From assembly GCF_026151205.1 (NCBI RefSeq), contig NC_087073.1:22419779-22483778 (forward strand): a stretch of 64,000 nucleotides of DNA, given 5' to 3'. The notes below the pieces were generated by a model. It saw only the letters and a program-made list of their open reading frames with translations. It searched no databases and had not been told where the DNA came from. This document shows, piece after piece, positions 57,998-64,000 of this stretch (its first letter is position 1; each line of letters starts with the position of its first letter). Position numbers and translations under genes: made by a program. Source of the stretch: Bolinopsis microptera (Eukaryota; Ctenophora; Tentaculata; Lobata; Bolinopsidae).

Positions 57998-60900
57998 ATG
58001 AGCTGCATTGGGGGTAGCGGTCATGATTCAGGGGCTGGAGGGTCACAGCCTACCGGATCAATATCTCTTAAACTAACTAAAGAATCGGCATACGATCCAG
58101 AAAAACACTGTATCTTTTGCTTAGACGCCAGCACAACACTCTTCAAACTTAGTAGCAGTGACAATGGCAGGACAAAGGTATTGCAGGTAATCTTAACAAG
58201 TCATTACAACTTTTACAACTATTGCAAATTCGATTGTGTGGTTTTGACAATTTTTAATTCTTTCCTTACAATACCTCCTGAGGTGTCGCAGCATAAAATT
58301 TGCAATAGATTTAGCCTATTTTTCTAGGCTGCCGAAACACGAGCAGATAGAAAGGTATTAGGACGTATTGCATTGCTACCAAATGGATTCAAGTATCACG
58401 CGAAATTGAATCGGTGCTACAAGGATTATGTACACAAGAAAACTTTAGATGCTATTAAAGAAAGAAAACGTGCACGGGAGGAAGATGAAAGCAAAGACGT
58501 GAGTTAAACTTTCAATCCTTTGCCAAGAACATCTTCCTATATTTTAATACAGGCAATACGACATTAAATGCTCAAATTATGTCATATATTCTGTCTGCTG
58601 ACTTTATGCACAATTTAAGAGTAAACAGTCTACTGATAAGAGTTCGAACGTAACAGAACGGAATACACGAAGCAAAACCCCTTCCAATAGAAACACTCCA
58701 AGTAATGAACGTCCAATCTGTCATAAAAATTATCGCTTTGTTGGAAATCTTACCTGATTAAGATTATCAATCAACTAATAATCGATTTATACTTGATTGT
58801 TTTTAAATCGATCCTTAAAATATGTGTGTCACTTTTGATGGAAATTTGGTTTTATACTGTTCTTCAAAATTTTATGATTGCTGTACGGTGTACAAAATAT
58901 ATTTGGAACACTCAACCTTTTACTAATAGTTAAGAAAAAACAACAGACCATTTAAGTTATTTATAGATGTCTTTTTCAGGTTCTGAGATACAGACGAAAG
59001 GGCATGTTTTGAATTCTACCAAATGTTTTATGTGTGACTTGGTGCAGACTACAATAAATGGTAAAAACATCAGAGAAAAGTACAGAATTTGTGAAGTTGA
59101 AAGGGCAAAACAGGTGCTTGTGGCTATAAAACATCTCAAAGATGAAAGTGCAGCGGTGCGGTTAGCTGATATAGAATCAGTCGAACGTCTGATCGCACAG
59201 GATCTCTACTATCACAACAACTGTTTGGCGTTACTTTTATCCCGTTATCAAAGATTGGTTACGAAATGCCTTTTATGCGAGGAACCTGTTGATAAATCAC
59301 GTAATCTTTTGACCGTTGGACAGATTAAAGCACTAATCGCTGAGAGTGTTGATAACTACGACGATGAACTAAGTAACAAGATTCGAGAGAAATTTGACGA
59401 AGAACGAGAGTGTGTGAAATCATATTGCTATGCTCACAAGAACTGTGAAATCACTTACATTTCCTCTGATTCTCCATCAACATCGAAAATATACGAAAAT
59501 CAAGTAACTCCAATAATCGAAGAATTAATTGATAGAGAATATGGACTGCCAGTTTCAAGTATTCGGGATTTTCTGTCTGCAGAACACCCAGACGGCAAGT
59601 TTTACAATCACAAGATTAAAAAATTTGTTGTTGATAAATTTTCCGATCAAGTGTCATTCTGTAAACCATACAGGAAAAGCGACTCGGAACTCGTGTATTC
59701 CTTCTCAACAGATGCTGCCTCGATGATCCAAAAGCTGCAAGTCCTGAACGAAGTGAAATCTGCAGGAAGAATTTTACGAACAAAGCTGAGAGGAATGACT
59801 TTTGGGCTTGAAGACAGATTTTGTGATGCTGTAGATTTGCAGACTGCTCTGAGGGATACAAGAATGCCGGAGTCCGTAATGGATTTTTTGGGGGGTTTGC
59901 TTAATATCAGCAAGGCAACATTCCTCAAGTATCAGAAGAGTGTGGCAACAGATACAATATCAGAAACTGACGATGAAATCGAAGATGAAACTGAATCAGT
60001 TTTAACAAACAGTCCGAAAAAGATTCTCAAAGCAAACTCCCTCTTTCAGGTTATGCATTATATGGCAAATAATGGAGAAATAAGAACACCTTTCCATATC
60101 ATGCAAGCTCATGCAATTTACCATAAAAGTCACAGTAGGGAACTTATCACAGCATCCAACCACCTGGGATTCTGCATTAGCTATCCAGAACTTTTGAGGC
60201 TGAGAGCGCTGTTAGGGCTATTTATCATGACCAAGTACTTACTTATGAAAGTCTCGCTGCCGAGTAATTTTGATGAGAATCAGGAGACAAGTGTGGGGAT
60301 AGATAATTTTGACCATAATGACCAATCATCGATAACTGGAAAGAACGAAACCCACGACAGTGTCTTGGTCATGTATCAAACTGTACCGTTCAGTCAAAGA
60401 AACTACCGCCCTCCTACCAAAGGCAGAGTTTCCCACCATACGGATTTTGTAGTATCAGGCAGGAAGTACATATCAAAGTTGCCGTTCCAGAAATTGCTGC
60501 CATTTTACCTCAAAAGCAAGGAGCAACCTTTACCATCAAGCTTCAAATCAGAACGATTTCAATACGAAACTGATGAGAGAAAAGAAAAGGTACTTAATCT
60601 TACAAGGAACATATCAACTCCACTCCCAGAAACTCAGCAACTCACACATATACCAACTTGGGCCGGTTGTGAAGTTCTCACATCAACTAGCAACGATGTA
60701 CCGTTGAAAACGGTTGGATATCTCCCCATCTTTCCACACCCCATTACCAAAATAGAGACAGTTTACAGCCTTTTGCAGAACTGCGCTAGCATTGCAGCAC
60801 TTTTGAAACAGAAGACACTGCCTGCTATATGCGATGAAGGAGTCTATCACCTAGTGACGAAGATTTATCTCCAACAACCTGACGTCTTTGAGCGGATATT

Positions 60901-63541
60901 TCCTTTTCTCGGCGGTTTTCATTTGACAAAGTCTGCGTTACGTTGTGCTGGTAAGTTCGTTCGGGGCTCTGGGGTAGAAGACGCTTACATTGAGTGTAAC
61001 ATATTTGGACCGAAAACTGTCGAAGCTGTAATGAGTGGCTCTCATTATTATCGGTCATTTGATGGTTTGATGATGCTAGGTGATGCACTTACTAAACTCA
61101 AAATGGAAGATTTCTGGAAAGAGAACTCTATGAACGACTACTCAATAGCAATACAGAAACTTGATCAGCTGCAGTGTGCTCTTGTACAGAACCTCAAAAC
61201 TGAGGCGACGACTTTAATTTCTGAACTGCAAACATGTAAAGAAGTGAAACGACTAATGGATGATATCGAAGCGTTCTCAATCAAATGTAGTGAAAACTCA
61301 TCACAATGTAGATTTTGGCTCAACTTTGTGAAAATCATCGACACAATTAAAGATTTTGTGCGTTCTGAGAGAGATGGGGACTTCTTCCTTAACATGAAAA
61401 CTTTGGAACGCCTCCTACCAATATTTTTGGGCTGTGATGCGTTGAATTATTTACGCTACGGATCTTTTCATCTTGAGCTATTAAAAAGGGCCAAAACAAC
61501 CCACCCTGAACTCTATGATGCATTTATTCGAGGAAATTTCGTAGTAAAGAGAACACCTGGGTCGTTTAATGCTGTATCCCCAGACCTAGCTCTTGAGCAG
61601 ACTATCAATAAGAGTGCCAAGAGTTCTCATGGGATAATTGGCAACACTAAATCAGCTGATTATGTTGCGGAGTGGTGCCTGATATACCACGAAGAGCTCG
61701 CAATAACAAACGCATACAGAGAGATAACGAACTCCAATCAGTTAGGTAACTCTGAAATGCAAGTTCATCATCATCTTCGTCCATCAAAAACTAAAGAGAT
61801 CAATAGTCATACTCGAAACCTCGCAGAGTACATAGGCTTACAGGGTAACCCTTTCCTCAAAGAACATCATGGTCAAGTTAAAAACATTGTGACGCAAGTT
61901 TATGCGGATGTATATATCGCTGATCAACATTGCCAATTCTTCAAACAAGCGGAAGAAAAATATAATGAATTTCACAGGCTTGTTTATGTTGATAAGACCA
62001 GGCTCTTGTCAGATAAGATCACAAAGCACAATCTCTTACCCATTGATCACGTACCATCAGTTAAATTTGACGACAGTTCAAAAGCAGTCAAAAAGAATGA
62101 AAAGTCTTCAAGGTTGGCAATTAAAACTTTGAACATAGCCAAAGAAAAGAAAGGTGATCTGCGTGAAGTGTTAAAGTATGATCTTACTAGATATAATCCT
62201 CTATTTGATGGCCTGCTTATGGAGAAGCCCAGAAAACATGAAATGTCTGGAGAAGTAGAAAACCGTGCAAAGCTGACAGTAGACGATTACAACTACCTTC
62301 CAGGTGAAAACAATGCTGTTGTTATTGACTTTATGTCTTTCATCAGAGGCCAGAATCTTGACAAGGCTGTTCAAGAAGCTTCCGCGCCACTCTGTTTTAA
62401 TCTAACCTGGAAGCATGTCTCTTGGACATTCGGTTCCATGATTGCTGAAGCGTTTGCAAGAATTTTGAAGAACAACCCAACTGCCGAGGTGTTTCATATC
62501 ATATTTGATAGCTATCTTGACTCATCCTTAAAGAGTGGTGAACGACGAATAAGGCTTGCCGAGGCTAAGGGTGTGATCAGGGTTGCTATGATTAACGAAA
62601 ACACAAAGGTACCGGAACAAATGGGGAAGTTTTGGCCTCTAAGTGATAATAAGGTGAAATTCCAACGATTCGCCAAGTCATATTTGCTTCATTTGGCCAA
62701 GCGAGTAAATAGACAATTGATAGTTAGCGGCACTGTAGATGGAGAAGATTCGATTCCAGCTCAACATCTGAACAGCGCTATGGATATTGCTGAAATAAGT
62801 GAACTTCAACTGCCATTTGAAGAGGCGGATATGAGGCTAATACCTCACATTCAATGGGATGTCATTAACTGTTTACCGTCTTCAGTCACTGTTATTTCTG
62901 ATGATACTGATGTCTTGATACTTTTGTTGTTCTACTTCAAACATTTCAGTCAACAAGGACTACAAAAACTGTACCTTCAGAAGGGCCGAGGGAGTAACAA
63001 AAAGATGTTTCCTATACATACAATGTATTTGAACCTGGGGGAACAATTCTGCAAGAATCTTTTGAAAGCTCATTTGGGTACAGGCGCTGACTACCTAAGT
63101 AAGATAAGGACTAAGAAGAGCAGCCTTAATGCTAACCCGGAAGTTGCATTAAAAAAGTTCGGAGAGAAGTTTACCCTGGATGACGAGCAAATTCAAGAAG
63201 CTGAGCAGTACTTAGTGAAGGTTGCTGCAAGCTGCAGGAGCACGTGTCTAGCCAAAACCTTTGATGAGCTCAGGGTACTAACTTGGAAGAGATCCAGTTC
63301 AGTTCTGGAATTAGAACCTACTTCTCACTCTATCATAGAAGGACACATCAAACGATGGTGGTTTTTGTACAAGGTATGCAGTGATCTTTTAGCGATGGAT
63401 TATACCCACCTGGAACCAACAGATTTTAGTTGGGTAGATAACGAAGGTGAACTGTTCCCTTGCAAGAACTTGAATTTACTGAGAAAAGACAATTTTTTGA
63501 GAAAAGACAATTTTATTATTTATCACCAATTCAATACATAA
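57998..63541 (+). CDS. Large zinc-binding, FEN/XPG-like PIN-nuclease-domain protein
   Basis: Exons 57998-58196 and 58328-58498 join in phase 0 and encode a first zinc module (CIFC ... YHAKLNRCYKDYVH). A Ser/Thr-rich exon starts at 58620 (3' border unsure). The main 1,524-codon exon opens at 58967, but a better acceptor is TTTTTCAG at 58979. It begins with KCFMC, then RICEVERAKQ and YYHNNC (second zinc module), then CLLCEEP with CVKSYCYAHKNC. Near residue 1,110 starts a PIN/FEN-like nuclease fold: VVIDFMSF, IIFDSYLD, EEADMRLI (like the XPG-I acidic motif), SDDTDVL, then GTGADYLSKIRTKKSSL resembling the FEN1/XPG helix-three-turn-helix. In relatives, which I recall as multicopy in cnidarians and other invertebrates, the GxD step is usually TGCD. 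Whether it is a host gene or a mobile-element protein is unknown. The frame ends at 63,541, but a spliced CXC exon may replace this end. Confidence 0.72.
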
Positions 63542-63543
63542 TC

Positions 63544-63567
63544 AATAAATATATATATCCGAATAAA
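63544..63567 (+). terminator. Two candidate poly(A) signals between the alternative 3' ends
   Basis: AATAAA at 63544-63549 and 63562-63567, just after the stop of the long frame and before the CXC exon. Use of these would yield the form without the CXC domain. Confidence 0.45.
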
Positions 63568-63679
63568 TTTGATTAAAAATTAAATGATACAAGTATGCTA
63601 GCAGCTAGCGCGCTTATATTTGATAAATATTCACGCTGTTAAAATGGGTTTTACCACACCGCCACTCACATTAGCACAG

Positions 63680-63858
63680 TTGGTGAACGGACCCAGGCGC
63701 TGTTAAGCTTTTATGAGCCCTGCCTACTACCTGACGACCTGTTTAAAACTTGCAAGTGCAAAACAGGTTGTCAAAAGAAAGTATGTTCATGCTTTAGAGC
63801 AGAAGGACAATTAAAGTGTACTGACTATTGTCTTTGTGTCAACTGTAACAATAGATGA
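63680..63858 (+). CDS. CXC (tesmin/TSO1-like) C-terminal exon of the preceding gene
   Basis: After an acceptor (TTAGCACAG) a frame reads GERTQALLSF, EPCLLPDDLFKT, then CKCKTGCQKKVCSC, CTDYCLCVNC and a stop at 63,858. The cysteine spacing is that of the CXC domain that closes many relatives of the big protein. A donor within the main exon (GAAG|GTGAAC, 63446/63447) has the matching phase 1, and joining there gives the usual short distance between the DFSW motif and the CXC domain. Using it would drop the last 31 codons of the main exon. The join is inference; the domain itself is clear. Confidence 0.7.
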
Positions 63859-64000
63859 ATTTTAATTGCAGGTTACCAATACTTTGTTTCTTGATTTTGA
63901 CTTCTTTTCTAAATTTGATAACTTGCTTTATAATGTCGAGTTTTATTTGAACAGCTTGCTCACCTTAGATAGCCCCTGAGAAGCATAATTTCACGATCAA

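Noticed and set aside
1-64000. tRNA or rRNA genes
   Set aside because: No cloverleaf with box A/B spacing and no rRNA core sequences were recognised by eye.

Overview
This is a 64 kb piece of an AT-rich, repeat-rich invertebrate animal genome. The genes are split by spliceosomal introns and belong to metazoan families: a nuclear lamin with a CaaX box, ANP32, CCDC148, a C2HC zinc-finger protein and a bHLH factor. CR1/L2-like LINEs, hAT, Harbinger and TA-flanked elements and large satellites fill much of the rest. The mix, and the long zinc-finger/FEN-like/CXC gene at the right end, suggest a cnidarian (perhaps a hydrozoan), but this is inference. A run of exactly 100 Ns (26109-26208) and several 1-base breaks inside otherwise good coding sequence suggest a long-read assembly with residual indels.

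Layout. 1-1204: 22-bp tandem array rich in the CRE octamer TGACGTCA. 1363-1956: 14-bp minisatellite. 1965-2686 (+): last two exons of a bHLH transcription factor. 3190-20030: about 45 copies of a 366-bp satellite with higher-order structure. 20651-25412 (-): ANP32, with a head-to-head 195-bp repeat array in one intron and a 69-bp expansion of its first LRR next to the assembly gap. 26209-30381 (+): 3' part of a lamin gene. 32036-33119: dead hAT element carrying a Harbinger MITE. 33467-36670: second locus of the satellite, split by a 1.1-kb TA-flanked element. 37385-38881 (-): seven-finger C2HC protein. 39773-41521 (-): CCDC148. 42625-42990 (+): frameshifted SAM-methyltransferase exon. 43691-43797: five consecutive perfect hairpins. 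44400-52930: a graveyard of LINEs, some nested, one carrying a hAT MITE. 54077-54795: a long hairpin and a fold-back element. 57998-63858 (+): a large multi-zinc, FEN/XPG-like PIN-nuclease gene with a separate CXC exon.

The genes do not form a shared pathway. ANP32 and lamin are divergent neighbours whose 5' ends both fall in or near the gap. ANP32, lamin, the bHLH factor and probably the last gene encode nuclear proteins; CCDC148 and the C2HC protein have uncertain cellular roles. The most unusual items are the hairpin cluster, the splice-signal-bearing 69-bp expansion in ANP32, the satellite's nested organisation, and the last gene with its two possible C-termini. All exon joins were read by eye from splice consensus, phase and family similarity; none has transcript support here.
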